DNA from: Flaccisagitta enflata
Lineage: Eukaryota; Chaetognatha; Sagittoidea; Aphragmophora
Assembly: GCA_965153355.1 (NCBI GenBank)
Contig: OZ231127.1
Location: 60,884,001 to 60,948,000 of the forward strand
Length of the DNA: 64,000 bases
Direction of reading: 5' to 3'
This document shows positions 25,116-37,269 of this stretch, in pieces. Every line of letters begins with the position of its first letter. The first letter of the stretch is position 1. A program made the translations under genes and the position numbers. Under the pieces are notes generated by a model. The model worked only from the letters and a program-made list of their open reading frames with translations. It made no database searches and was not told where the DNA came from.

Positions 25116-25629
25116 CCTAAAAAGCAAACTGTTTACCATAAGTATTTAAAGGCATATGATTATAACCTGAGTGACCAAAATTCAACATTTGAAATACTAT
25201 CGTTATAACTATAAGTATTTATTCTTGTAATTTTCTTCAGTTTCTTTGTCAAGAAGTCTACAAAGCACCCAAACAAATAATAACGATACGTCTTTTTTCG
25301 CTCTCTCAGGTAATCGCGGAACGAAAATTAGAAAATCGCAAAAAAAGGAAAGAAAAAAAAAGGAATAAAAAAAAAGGATCTTGTAAAAAAGGGAAAAACG
25401 AGCAAAGGAGTAAAAATGGCATTATTTGAGATCGGAGGGCGTTTTGCCGCGTGGGCGATACTCTTTACAGCTTCCGCGTCTTTTTTCAACCATGTTGACT
25501 CGCACTTTTTCGGCGGGTATGATGTAATACTTGTAACGGATATGATGTAACGGGCATGATGTAACGCTTGTAACGGGTATGATGAAACTCAGAATAGATG
25601 GATGAATCAATGATTGAAGGCATGAATGC

Positions 25630-25830
25630 ATCAATGAATGAATGAATGAATGAATGAATGAATGAATGAATGAATGAATTAATGAATGAATGAATGAATG
25701 AATGAATGAATGAATGAATGAATGAATGAATGAATGATTGAATGATTGAATGAATGAATGAATGAATGAATGAATGAATGAATGAATGAATGAATGAATG
25801 AATGAATGAATGAATGAATGAATGAATGAA
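25630..25830. repeat. (ATGA)n tetranucleotide array
   Basis: About 200 bp of AATG units with single-base variants. 25116-25629 before it shows nothing else apart from a short GTAACGGGTATGAT triplication near 25520-25580. Confidence 0.95.
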
Positions 25831-25937
25831 TAATTGAGTAATGGCTAATGAGGGAAAAATGAATTTAAATGAATGAATGTAAAAAAGATAAATGAATCGA
25901 AATGAAATAAGTTTAAAAGGATTTTTTATCCTCAAAG

Positions 25938-26099
25938 GCTACCGCACGCCCACAGTCATCACGCTCGTCGGCCCGGATTTGCTCGCCGTCACACGAACCG
26001 AAATCCTTTGGAAACCCATCAAAATCTCGTTGAAGATCCTTTTCAAATGTCCGTAGACAACTTCTACAAAAGAATCAACGCGCTGAACAGAAAGTATAG
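25938..26099 (+). CDS. Penultimate exon of an unidentified plus-strand gene inside protein kinase D intron 3
   Basis: Between acceptor tatcctcaaag and donor TATAG|gtacaa, one frame is open throughout: LPHAHSHHARRPGFARRHTN, RNPLETHQNLVEDPFQMSVD, NFYKRINALNRKY. It enters in phase 2 and leaves in phase 2, exactly matching the acceptor at 28334. The donor (gtacaa) is weak. A second frame reads RTPTVITLVGPDLLAVTRTE but hits a stop with no splice match. I do not recognise the family. Confidence 0.45.
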
Positions 26100-26183
26100 G
26101 TACAAAGATATTTCTGTTTATGGTCGTCTGAAATCACGGCTCTATAACTGTCATTAGATAGGCTTTCATCTCAGAGATAAACT

Positions 26184-26398
26184 TTTCATTTGCGTGCACG
26201 AGACTCTATTCATAACCCATTATGTCTGTCGGTTGGTCGGTCGGTCGGTCGGTTAGTCTGTCCATCGTATTGCAACACTGCTTTTTCGGCGTTGACGGTT
26301 TTTGCATCACTAACTCTGCCCATACAAACTGTGAACCTTTTTATCACTGCCCCTGTCCACCGGTACGGGTATTGGGAAGCTGTATATCCGTTCATGTA
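26184..26398 (+). mobile_element. Family A element
   Basis: GCGTGCACGAGACTCTATTC, TAACCCATTATGTCTGTC, GGTC units, CCCCTGTCCACCGGTACGGG, TATATCCG end. Its hairpin is imperfect. Confidence 0.55.
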
Positions 26399-26439
26399 TT
26401 TCATTCTATCGAGGGAAATCCCATTCCCATCTAAAGAGA

Positions 26440-27415
26440 GAAGGTTAATATAAGGTGTGAACCCCCTGAAAACTGTAGCACCCCCACCTGCAGCTCTAAC
26501 CGATTTAAGTATAGTCATTCTAAAGGAAGAGGAGAAATGTTTATATTAATACAAGTGGCGTCACCAGGGCGATTTTTCATTTTTGTTTTTTAAGTCAAGA
26601 TATAGCTTAATAAAGTATTGAATTTAACTATTATCATAAGTTCATAAAATCAAGGATTTTCCATTATGATTTGAGACTGGAATGGAATTTGCAAAATCAC
26701 TCTGGTGGCACCACTTGTACAGGGTGTTTCATACCAAATTAGATATAAGAAAACAATGCCATTCTGCTTCTAAAAATGCAAAAGTAGTTCTGAAAAAAGA
26801 TTCAAAGAGCACTTAAGCTCCGATTTTTTGTGTAAAAATTTCATGGGTTTGGGTCAATTATCATGGCCACAACATCAATCTGAAGTAAAATGAGCATTTA
26901 AAGGTGAGGCTCTTTTAACATAATTTTGATTTCGAAAATTCTTCTTTGAAGTGCTCTCATTTCTAAACGGCTTGAGCCACAGATGCCAGATTGATCTCAA
27001 ATTAAAGAAAATTTGATAAGCTTTAATTTGAGACCAATCTGACATCTCTAACTCAAGCCGTTTAGAAAAAAGAGTACTTTAAAGAAAAACTCTTAAAATC
27101 AAAATTATGTTAAAGGAGCTTCTCCTAAAAATGCTCATTTTACTTCAATTTGATGTTGTGGCCAAGATATTTGACCCAAACCCTTGAAATTTTTACACAA
27201 AAAATCGGAGCTTAAGTGCTCTCTGAATCTTTTTTCAGAACTATTTTTGCTTTTTTAAAAGCAGAATGGCATCGTTTTCTTATATCTATTTTGGCATGAA
27301 ACACCATGTATAGTCATAAGCTTTAATTAGCAATGTTAAATTTATCATTCATTACTGTAGTTTGAGCTGTAAGGGGGGTGCTACAGTTTTATGGGGGGTT
27401 CACATCTTATAATTC
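26440..27415. mobile_element. Nested foldback element, about 975 bp
   Basis: Outer arms: AAGGTGTGAACCCCCTGAAA and CTGTAGCACCCCC near 26455-26490 are inverted at 27368-27405 (GGGGGTGCTACAG, GGGTTCACATCTTATAA). Inner arms of about 285 bp: ACAGGGTGTTTCATACC at 26718 versus GGCATGAAACACCATGTA ending at about 27310. Another inverted pair (ACAAGTGGCGTCACCAGGG, CTCTGGTGGCACCACTTGT) spans 26550-26717. TA next to CAGGGTGT suggests a mariner-like MITE inside an older foldback. Confidence 0.7.
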
Positions 27416-28333
27416 TCCTTCCTCTGTAGGTTTCCTGTTTTGTTTTTTTTTTTTTTGTGTTTTTTTGTTTTGTTTTTTTTTTTTTCGATGCAAAAATTGA
27501 ATTTCGAGTCGAGGGACGTGGGATATTTTTCCTTTAGAAGCGGGTTTCCGCAATGGATAGATTCTTAGGACGGCTTCCCTCCGAGGGCAACATTTGTGTT
27601 TCAAAGAAGGTCAAAATAGAAAAAATGTATAAATGAAAATGCAAAAATAAGTGAATAAAAGTGATTGAGATGGCTCAGACATAATATTTAAAAGAAAATT
27701 TTGCATTCATTTAGCAAGAGGACCAAGTTTAGCCAATGATACAAAAGAAATTGTTTTGAAAATTTGTGCTTATTTTATTTTTGGTCACTGACAGAAGGCT
27801 GGTCGAAATTCTAATTCTTGCATAGGAAATGAAAAAATAAAAAAACAAAGAACATAGTTCTCATCCCAAATCGATTACAGAGAGAACTATTTTTTTCAAA
27901 ATGCAAAATTTCCCAGCGTTTGGCTTTCTTAGAATTTCGACTTCAGAAAATGAAAAAAAGTGTAAGCAGAAATTCACCAAAAAACCTCAGTTTCATGCTT
28001 GTTTTCAGGTGAATCACATGGTTCAAGTTACATTTTAAGTCAGAATATGATAAAGATGTATGCACCAAGTGTCTCTATAAACAATTTGTCCACTAAAAGC
28101 ATTCCAGCTTCATTATTGTCCTGACATTTATGCAAAATTTATGGTGAAACACTTCATTTTCCTTCAAGAAATTACTGTCTTAGAAGCAGGGTTTCACGAG
28201 ATGCGGGATTACTGAGTATTTCATTCTATCATTGTAACGACAACACGACGACAACGACAACGATCAATCATCAATCATCAAAAAGCTGAAAAGTATCATC
28301 TTTTTTCTCTCTCTCCCTTTCTAAATATGACAG
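27416..28333. other. AT-rich sequence before the 28334 exon
   Basis: Poly-T runs near 27440-27485 and no recognisable exon. The CT-rich tract at 28295-28322 is likely the acceptor of the next exon. Confidence 0.45.
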
Positions 28334-28718
28334 CGCCCCCGGTAAATATCCTTCATTTCACGACGACGACGAAATTGACGGCGGATTCCGACTTCCGATG
28401 ACGCACTTTGCCGATTCGGAATACTTGGAGCCTTCCGCAGGATTCGACGACGTCATTCATCGCCACGGAGATGCTACTTCCGGTTTCGGCGCCGCCGCAT
28501 CCGGTTTTGGCGGCGGAACCGGATTTGGCGCCTCTGCCGACGCCGCATTTCTCGAGTCCAAGATGAAATCGTTGCCGGCCAATTTTCACGACGCCGACGC
28601 GTCAACCAAAATCACGCCGGACGGAAAAGTCCATAAGAACAAATACGAAGTCCACAAAGAACAAGGGAAGAATTTCAAAAGTTATTCTTATTCTACGAGT
28701 AATAGCGTTACATGGTGA
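28334..28718 (+). CDS. Last coding exon of the unidentified intronic plus-strand gene
   Basis: Acceptor atatgacag with a CT-rich tract upstream; 1 base completes the previous codon. It reads (S)APGKYPSFHDDDEIDGGFRL, PMTHFADSEYLEPSAGFDDV, then a Gly/Phe/Ala repeat (SGFGAAASGFGGGTGFG), DAAFLESKMKSLPANFHDAD and ends SYSYSTSNSVTW before TGA. The strong C/G third-position bias is that of a real gene. It resembles no family I can name. It is antisense to protein kinase D and lies in its intron 3. Confidence 0.7.
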
Positions 28719-29467
28719 AGGAAGGGGGGACCACATCAGTTGAATCATTCTTGTAACATGTAATCATGTTGTTCATCGCAAGCATAACCATCTGTAGATT
28801 TACTATTCCGAAATCTAATACCGCAAATTTGAGTAAGTTTTGTAATGCGTTTACATTTTGTTGATTTTGATTAGACAGGACGTGCATCTTTAGTTCTAGT
28901 AGAATTATGCCTGACCGTGAGACCGTCAGACTTCATAAAGCTGACATGGTAGCTTACAAAAAACTCCGAATTTGCGACATAATTCTCAACGCAAGAGTTT
29001 ACATGTTGAAGAGAACCCTTGAGCTAATTTGCATAATGCAGCTATTCATGAACCGTTGATTTTACGACATCGAACACTATCTCGTCAACTCTTTTGATTT
29101 TTAGGAATAACCATTAATAGTTCAATATATTTTTGAACTTGGTGTCATCAAATGCTAAATCGCAACTCGTTTTTTGTTTAAATGATGTGGTTATGACACA
29201 AGACCTCATCTATGTCTCGAAGACGAATATATCAAAATTCATACGCTCATCAGCGAAATCGAATGGTTTCAGTAACCGTTGATGCATCATCCGTCAAGAC
29301 GCAGAAGGATGGTTGTTCTTCGACTTGTGCCCAGCGTGGTAGGGCCAGTGATTATAACACGGCTATTAGTCGAACATCGCACGGCAGTCAAATCAGTTTT
29401 ACGTCAGCTCCTATGCGATTCTAGCTTTACCTGGTCTGATTAAAGAGTGGCATTTTCGCGACCTCAC
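28719..29467. other. 3' flank of the intronic gene and end of protein kinase D intron 3
   Basis: AT-rich, no repeat identified. A plus-strand ORF of 70 codons at 29212-29424 has no supporting signals. Confidence 0.4.
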
Positions 29468-29552
29468 CTTTCTATCGACGAAGGCGGCGGCAAGCTCACG
29501 TAAAGCTGTCATGGAGCAAGTCTCCATTGCGAGTGGCAGTGGAACGCGATCT
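29468..29552 (-). CDS. PRKD: Protein kinase D exon 3 (N-terminal domain, first part)
   Basis: Acceptor ttattactcacag, donor AGAAAG|gtgagg; enters phase 2, leaves phase 0; 28 codons: (R)DRVPLPLAMETCSMTALREL, AAAFVDRK. Joined to exon 4 it gives RELAAAFVDRK-FPDRNSF, aligning with REMACSIVDQKFPECGF of vertebrate protein kinase D. It is short, but phase and alignment agree on both sides. Confidence 0.8.
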
Positions 29553-29689
29553 CTGTGAGTAATAAAAAAAAAGAAATATATCGTCGATATTATAGAGGCA
29601 GAAAAAGTTTTTATCGTTATTGAAAGAGTAAAAAAAAATCGCTGATGAGCCATGCAAACGCGGGGTTCAAATTTTGGCGGAAAATGTGC

Positions 29690-30062
29690 GAATATGCAGT
29701 ACGTTGGTTGCTCCGCCTGACTTGGCTGAAATGTCCTCTTGCGACCTCTTCATAGTGTGACACTAATAATTTTCTTTCAAATAAGCCCATGCACAACTTT
29801 CTAAATTGATGGGAACCTTTTTTAGGGCCCATCTGAAGTTTGTATAGAAACTAATGGGAAAAAATCCCCTTAAGAAGCCCTTTACGATATTCCTTTTATC
29901 TACTTTGTTAACTTCAAATCAACCCTAAAAAAGGTTCCCATCAAGCTAGAAAGCTGCGCTTTAGCTTGTTTGAAATAAAATGTATAGTGTCACATTATGA
30001 AAAGGTCGCACAGGGAGGATTCAGCAAAGTCAGGCGGCGCAATCAACGTAATATGCAGTGAG
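29690..30062. mobile_element. Foldback element in protein kinase D intron 2
   Basis: Arms about 29693-29826 and 29928-30060 are inverted copies (TATGCAGTACGTTGGTTGC versus GCGCAATCAACGTAATATGC; GATGGGAACCTTTTTTAGGG versus CCCTAAAAAAGGTTCCCATC). No coding capacity. Confidence 0.7.
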
Positions 30063-30338
30063 ATGTGTCTGTCGTTAGCTATTTATTAGAAAGAATAAAT
30101 ATTTCAAAGTGGGGAGATATGATAGCAGCTTGATCCTCAATCGTCACTGATCAAATCCTTTTCCGCCAAAATGGGGGCCATAGCTTGGACATTCAATCAG
30201 GTATCATCTTTGGCGTTTCCTGAAAATGACAGAATCAGAGACCATTTGAGTCAGAAAGCGATGAATCTGCATTAAGTGAGAGCCTGTCAGTAGCCAGAAT
30301 TACCTGTGGAAACCATCTGCATCTGTAGCCAGAATTAC

Positions 30339-30487
30339 CTGTGGAAACCCATCTGTAGCCAGAAGGCGGGTTGTGATCCGGTGGAGGCTTTGGATGTGGT
30401 GGAGTTGATGGAAGCCATTGAGATGGCGGAAGAGAGAGCAGTGCGTAGGTTGTCATTGCCGTATCCAGTCGACAACAACGCCATCTC
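30339..30487 (-). CDS. PRKD: Protein kinase D exon 2 (Ser/Thr-rich N-terminus into the first beta-strand)
   Basis: Acceptor tggacattttag, donor CACAG|gtaatt; phase 0 to 2. It reads EMALLSTGYGNDNLRTALSS, AISMASINSTTSKASTGSQP, AFWLQMGFH. The end (FWLQMGFHR joined to exon 3) parallels ISFHLQIGLSREPV of vertebrate enzymes. The exon end and donor are tandemly duplicated (a second gtaattctgg at about 30302), so a longer variant is possible but would read TAA. Confidence 0.7.
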
Positions 30488-30859
30488 CTAAAATGTCCAA
30501 AAAAAGAAATGTTATTCAGCAATCTTAAAGCTGACTACAGAATTCGCTGTATCCGGTAATTAACGAGCACTATCAAAAAGAATGAATACGAAGTTAGTAA
30601 TTAGCATTCTCACGATACCATTGCTGTTTCAAGTCAACCAAAGGGCCATTAAATGTAATTCTTGGAAAAAAAAGCAACACCTAATTTCAACTGTTTCAAC
30701 TTTGCATGGAAGATGAATCAAGAATGGAAAACAAATTTAGTCAAAATCGAAGAATTAGATATTGTGTTTGTGAAAAAAAGAGGTAGAGGAAGAAAGAAGA
30801 GAAGAAGAAAAGGAGAGGACAAGCAGAACTGCAGAGGAGGTGAAGAAAGAGAAGAAGAA

Positions 30860-30925
30860 GAGGAAAAAGAAAAAGAAAAAGAAAAAGAAAAAGAAAAAGA
30901 AAAAGAAAAAGAAAAAGAAAAAGAA
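30860..30925. repeat. (GAAAAA)n hexanucleotide repeat
   Basis: About 11 units in a purine-rich stretch directly before the foldback element at 30936. Confidence 0.9.
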
Positions 30926-30935
30926 ACAGAAGAAA

Positions 30936-31541
30936 TACAGTGGGGTTCGTGGAATAACAGCCTAAACTGGAGGAAGGTATTTAAGTGTCTTAATTTCATT
31001 TGACAAACTTGATATTTGAAATATAAGTTGTTCACTTGATGCTTTTGTCCCTGAGTTTTTCGGTTGCTATGGAAACCAAAATTATTTTTTCAAACATTTA
31101 TAACCACTAAAATATCAATAATTTGAGAAATATTGTCAGGGAACATTGCTCAAAATTAAATTTGCTACAACTTTCCCACAGTATGTTCTGTAAGAATATT
31201 GCTCGTTTGGCCGTTGCTAAGGGGCATCACACCTAGCAACCGCTAAACGATGCTCCCTAGCAACGGCTAAACGAGCAATATTCTTACAGGACATACTGTG
31301 GGAAAGTTGTAGCAAATCTAATTCTGAGCAATGTTCCCTGATAATATGTGTCAAAATATCTATATTCTAGTTGTTATGAATGTTCAAAAAAATAATTTTG
31401 GTTTCCATAGCAACCGAAAAACTCAGGGACAAAAGCATCAAGTGAACAACTTATATTTCAAATATCAAGTTTGTTAAATGAAATTAAGACACTTAAATTC
31501 CTTCCTCCAGTTTAGGCTGTTATTCCTCGAACCCCACTGTA
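30936..31541. mobile_element. Long foldback MITE, mariner-like ends
   Basis: Almost a perfect 606-bp inverted repeat: left end TACAGTGGGGTTCGTGGAAT, right end ATTCCTCGAACCCCACTGTA. The centre folds on CTAGCAACCGCTAAACG. TA dinucleotides flank CAGTGGGG, as in Tc1/mariner MITEs. The arms are over 95% identical by eye. Related words occur at 53.2-53.45 kb. Confidence 0.85.
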
Positions 31542-31598
31542 CCATGCCCACAGTGAAAACAGCATGAATATCAGTAAAGAAAGATTAGAATGAAGTAA

Positions 31599-31599
31599 C

Positions 31600-31697
<98 letters not shown>

Positions 31698-31725
31698 ATT
31701 CATCATCATCATCGTCATCATCGCT

Positions 31726-31757
<32 letters not shown>
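31599..31757. repeat. (CAT)n microsatellite
   Basis: About 155 bp of CAT units with few variants. 31758-32409 after it is AT-rich with no recognised feature. Confidence 0.95.
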
Positions 31758-32409
31758 AATCATCACCACCATTACAGTTTCAATACAAAACCTAATCCAA
31801 CCCTGATAATAAAACGCTCCATTCATTCTTTTAAGACACCAGAACAATCCGTCAAACCCAGAACGAATGGATAAAACAAACAACTTAAAACAGTATCTAA
31901 CTTTAACCCACCCAATCCATCCTAACCCGCCTAACAGTCAGTTATTATAACACCAACGCTAACTTCCATCCTACCTTTAATCCAAACATCGCCCTTCAGC
32001 TTTAGCCTAACTTAGATCCATGCTATAATCCATCGCGAGAATATATCGTTCAGTGGAAAAAAAGACAAAAGACAAATTTGTCTTTACAAATCTAAATCCG
32101 CCTAACAATTCATCAGATTCCGACCTCAATCTACCAAACAGTAACATTCCATTCGATTCGGACCAAAAGCCAGTGTGCCAGTCTATATCCTTCAAGTCAT
32201 CAAAACTTCCATCAAGCTTTTATGCGTCAGCCTTTGGCAAATGCATTTAGTTACTCCAATCCCGGTTTTTAAGCAAATTTATCGTCTACTCCACTTATTT
32301 TAGTTCACTAGAGCACATAGCAAGGGACTGAACAAAATTATGCCTAAAGTGGAAGTTGCATTTTTGCAAACAAAGAAAATCATTCATGGATGAGCAAATT
32401 GTGTGCCTT

Positions 32410-32505
32410 ATAAGGTGTTGTCGCATTGGGAACATTATCGAGATATTACATAGGGAATATCTGGATGATATCTAGATAATACGCCCTATGCGACAACCCC
32501 TTTAA
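32410..32505. repeat. Short foldback, about 95 bp
   Basis: AAGGTGTTGTCGCATTGGG at the left is inverted as CCCTATGCGACAACCCCTT at the right. Confidence 0.6.
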
Positions 32506-32694
32506 TCAGTTTATTCACATGGTGAACGTGTAGCAGAACAATGAACAATCAACAATGAAAAGAGAAACAAATAAATTAACAAGGAAAAATGGCGTTCAAT
32601 TGAGGGTCAATGCGAATATGGGCGGGCATGCCTTGTTAGCTAGCGCGCTCTAGCGTTGCTCCACTGTATGATATACCATCTTTGCCTTCAAATT

Positions 32695-32897
32695 TTTTAG
32701 TCGCGTGCACGCGACTCTACAACCCGCTTTGTCCGTCGGTCGGTCGGTCGGTCGGTTGGTCGGTCGGTCACACTTTACTTTTTTTTATGATTTTTTTTTC
32801 AACCTCACTGCTCCTGCCCAAATGGTCTGGTGACCTCAAATATGGCCCCTGCCCACCTGCACGCGACTTTGGTAGCCGTGTATCCGGCCTTGTTTGA
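32695..32897 (+). mobile_element. Family A element, best plus-strand copy
   Basis: TTTTTAGTCGCGTGCACGCG hairpin start, ACAACCCGCTTTGTCC, (GGTC)n, TTTACTTTTTTTTATG box, TCACTGCTCCTGCCC, CCACCTGCACGCGACT, TGGTAGCCGTGTATCCGGCC, TTG end. It shows the complete plan used to define the family. Confidence 0.8.
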
Positions 32898-33114
32898 TGT
32901 AATTGTTGCGTCTTCGTCTGTTTAATGGGCAAAAGCGACGTCATTGACAAGCGAATTATCGCTGCCTTCGTTTTCGGCCTTGTTGGCGCCGTTAATCCGA
33001 TAAAAATGATCTCAATGAATCAGGATTTTTTTTATCTGATATTGAAATCATCAGAATTCGATTTTGTTATCAATTAAACCAGTTTTATAAACCTGTCGTT
33101 CCCATAGTCATTCT

Positions 33115-33555
33115 TCCTGGGCAGTGGCCCCGAAGGAGCCGATGACCTATGCCTTCGTATATGAAGAAATTTCTCATTCTTCTTATTCTTCTCCTCGTTC
33201 TCCTAGATCCTACGTTCCATCTATCCAGACCCAAAGGCCCAAATCCCAGCCTTGAGGCCCAAATTCCAGCCTGGAAGTCCAAATCCCAGGCTCAGGGCCC
33301 GAATATGCAAATACTAGCCTCAATGCCCCAATCCCACTTTCATGGCCCCAATCCCACTTTCATGGCCCTAATCCCACTTTCAAGGCCTAAACCCCAGCCA
33401 AGAGGCCCAAATCTCAGCATTGTTGACCAAATAGTAGCGCAAAGTCCCCCAGACCATTCTCCGTGATTACCAATGAGCCTCAGCATAGGTCATTGGCCCC
33501 TCCCACCATCCCATCTCCACAAACACTAAGCCATCGGGCTCCGCTGAGCTTCTAA
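33115..33555 (+). mobile_element. Family C element
   Basis: TGGGCAGTGGCCCCGAAGGA, GCCGATGACCTATGCCTTC, minisatellite of GGCCCAAATCCCAGCCT-like 19-20-bp units (33235-33425), then CATAGGTCATTGGCCCC and a GCTTCTAACGCTTTTG end. It lies just downstream of exon 1 on the gene strand. Confidence 0.65.
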
Positions 33556-33566
33556 CGCTTTTGTGT

Positions 33567-33666
33567 CTAGTTGTTGTTGTTGTTGTTGTTGTTGTTGTTC
33601 TTGTTCTTGTTCTTGTACTTGTTCTTGTTCTTGTTCTTGTTCTTGTTCTTGTTCTTGTTCTTGTTC

Positions 33667-33707
<41 letters not shown>

Positions 33708-33715
33708 CTTGTTGC
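33567..33715. repeat. (TTG)n-(TTCTTG)n-(TTG)n compound repeat
   Basis: TTG at both ends, TTCTTG hexamers in the middle, in protein kinase D intron 1. Confidence 0.95.
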
Positions 33716-33782
33716 CTTTTGGTTGTTTTGTATGCCTCTAGTACCATGGCCTCGATCTGCTATAGCCTATACGAGCCTATAC

Positions 33783-33932
33783 CTGTCCCGAGAGTCGTCT
33801 ACCGCCTTGTCCTAGGGCCTGCACCAGCAGCTGTCCGGCCGCCGCGACGCTGCTGGTGTTGGAAGGATCGGCGACGGAAGCTCGTCTCGACTGAGGCGTC
33901 GACGTCGGAGTCGGTCGCAAAGGCGAAGACAT
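33783..33932 (-). CDS. PRKD: Protein kinase D exon 1 (N-terminus, 50 codons)
   Basis: ATG at 33932-33930 opens MSSPLRPTPTSTPQSRRASV, ADPSNTSSVAAAGQLLVQAL, GQGGRRLSGQ, ending at donor GACAG|gtatag in phase 0, matching exon 2. An in-frame ATG 20 codons upstream (33992) is possible, but MQRKFASIYITSN looks like 5' UTR. Ser/Thr/Ala/Pro-rich N-termini before the ubiquitin-like domain are typical of protein kinase D. SRRAS is a basophilic site. The call depends on phase and position. Confidence 0.6.
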
Positions 33933-34015
33933 TCTCAACAACTTGGTCAATTGGTTACTCGTTATATAAATGGAGGCGAATTTTCGTTGCAAGCAATTGC
34001 AAATGTCATTTTTAG

Positions 34016-34572
<557 letters not shown>

Positions 34573-34857
34573 TAACAGACTGCAGACAGGTAGACAGAGA
34601 CGCAAAAACACGCCGAATAAGAAGACCGACAGACAAAGACAGACGAAGAGAGAGTCTCCGAAATGTTTTCCGCGCAATTAGTGACAATTAGTTGGATTTG
34701 CCGGTAAGATTCTCGCGTTTGCGGCGAGGATGATGACAGCAACAATCAAAGCCTTATTGAACGAAGGAAACGCTTTTAGCTGGATTATTTAAGAGCTTGG
34801 TTATGTCCGGCACCTCAAGTCAACCACCGCTGCTCCGTCACGTCGATGTGAGTCTAT

Positions 34858-35395
34858 GGCTGATTTGGGTGGTTTGGGGTGGATTGGGGTGGTCGAGGTG
34901 GCATGGGTAAACTATGCATTACTTCACCCAAAGCGCTCCCGAAGTTAACCCACGACTTTAACCATGTAACCATCGCAGAGGCTTGATGAATACATGTCTC
35001 AGGTAAAATTTCAGACCTCTGTGGCAACTGGAACCTTCGTTAGGAAAAGTTTGAAGCATTTCAAGAACTAATATGGAGGGTTTCACTCATATTATGATCC
35101 CAAACCTACAAGTTTTTATTCTTTTACCTATTTAGGTCCATTATGCATTAAATACACGCACAGGCGCATGCATAAATACTGCAGGAAGTACTATGATTAT
35201 GTCTGTTTATAAAATGAGGTTTTACTTAAATTTACTCGTACCATTTGGCATTGAACATCATAGAAATTGAATAAAGCTGCTGACGATATTTTGGGGGGCA
35301 CTTTGTGGGACGTACCATGCATTATCGTCGCTTGATAACTATCACTGTCTAGCTGGTTTGGGTGGTTTTAGGTAGTCGAGGTGGCTTGGGTCCAA
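34858..35395 (+). repeat. Direct repeat pair rich in GGTGG
   Basis: GCTGATTTGGGTGGTTTGGG ... TCGAGGTGGCATGGGT at 34858-34910 and AGCTGGTTTGGGTGGTTTTA ... TCGAGGTGGCTTGGGT at 35350-35392 are about 490 bp apart. The sequence between is unassigned. Confidence 0.5.
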
Positions 35396-35497
35396 TAGAG
35401 AATCATACGGTTGATGATAGCGCTGACTTCAGAAAGTTTCAATTCTGGGCTTTCACCGCACGTGGTACGTATTCTCTCTATGGAGATGAACAAGGCC

Positions 35498-35764
35498 GTT
35501 CACACGGCTACCAAAGTCGCGTGCGAGTGGGCAGAGGCAGTGATAAAAAAACAAGGCTGGATACACGGCTACCTCAGTCGCGTGCGGGTGGGCAGGGGCA
35601 GTATTTGAGTTACTAAAGCATTTGGCAAGAAGCAGTGAGCCCAAAGACCACAAAAACATAAAAAAAGTAAAATGGGGACCGACCAACCGACCAACCGACC
35701 AACTGACCGACCGACCAACGGATGGACAAAGCGGGGTGTAGAGTCGCGTAGCACGCGACTAAAA
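35498..35764 (-). mobile_element. Family A element with an extra duplicated distal end
   Basis: 35498-35552 is a partial distal end (AAAGTCGCGTGCGAGTGGGC). 35553-35764 is complete: GGATACACGGCTACCTCAGT, CGCGTGCGGGTGGGCAG, AAAACATAAAAAAAGTAAAA box, GACC units, GGGGTGTAGAGTCGCG, hairpin TCGCGTAGCACGCGACT. Confidence 0.75.
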
Positions 35765-35767
35765 ACC

Positions 35768-35924
35768 AACAAACCATATTGGTAGGGCAGGAGCGGCAAT
35801 GCAAAAAACGCCAAAAACGCCGAAAAAAGCAAAGTGTTACTGACCAACTAACCAACCGACCGAAAAACAGACCAATCAACTGACCGACGTAGCGGGTTAT
35901 AGAGTCACGTGTACGCGACTAAAA
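35768..35924 (-). mobile_element. Family A element, adjacent second copy
   Basis: Begins with the GGGCAGGAGC box, GACCAACC units, GCGGGTTATAGAGTCACG and hairpin TCACGTGTACGCGACTAAA. Its distal end is missing or was replaced by the previous copy. Confidence 0.6.
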
Positions 35925-35995
35925 ATGGACCAAAATGGACCAAACGATGGACAACAAGTTGGAAACAAGGAATGAGGGATATACATGGTTATGAT

Positions 35996-36691
<696 letters not shown>

Positions 36692-36899
36692 GTTATGATC
36701 TTTTTATGGAGAAGCCTGAGGAGTGGAAGGTGAGGACAGAAAAGTGAAGATGCGGAAGTCAATCTTCACAGAACGAGAAATTGCGCGGGAAAAATCAGAA
36801 TAATCAAGAAGAAGAAAGCAAGATGGAAGTATCGAGGCTGGGATGCGCGTCCACATGTGACTCAATTATAAGCTAGAGAGAGAAAGGAAAAGTATACAG

Positions 36900-37155
36900 A
36901 GAAACAGGACAAACAGACAAACAGACAAACAGACAGGCAGACAGACAAACAGACAGACAAACAGACAGACAAACAGGCGAACAGACAGACAGACAGACAG
37001 ACAGGCGAACAGACAGACAGACAGACAGACCGAGAAAGAAAGAAAAAGACAGGTCGACAAAACGACAGACAGACGGAGGGAAAGATGGTTAGATAGACAG
37101 GAAGACAGACAGACAGACAGACTCCAAATAGATTGACAGTCAGAGTTAGATAGAC
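36900..37155. repeat. (ACAG)n degenerate tetranucleotide array
   Basis: ACAGACAGACAAACAGACAG-like units, decaying toward 37200. Confidence 0.9.
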
Positions 37156-37269
37156 AGACAGACAGGCAAATAGAATGAAACGCAAATTGATAGAAAGGGA
37201 GACTGACGAATAGAGAAATCGAAGGAAATCTGAATCAGTTACTTCCTCTAGCTTCCTTGCAACTTTCAA

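Noticed and set aside
29212-29424. 70-codon plus-strand ORF near kinase D exon 3
   Set aside because: No splice or promoter signals, no family resemblance, and close to chance length.
36900-37155. CRISPR-like array or other spaced repeats
   Set aside because: Simple ACAG tetranucleotides without unique spacers; the genome is eukaryotic.
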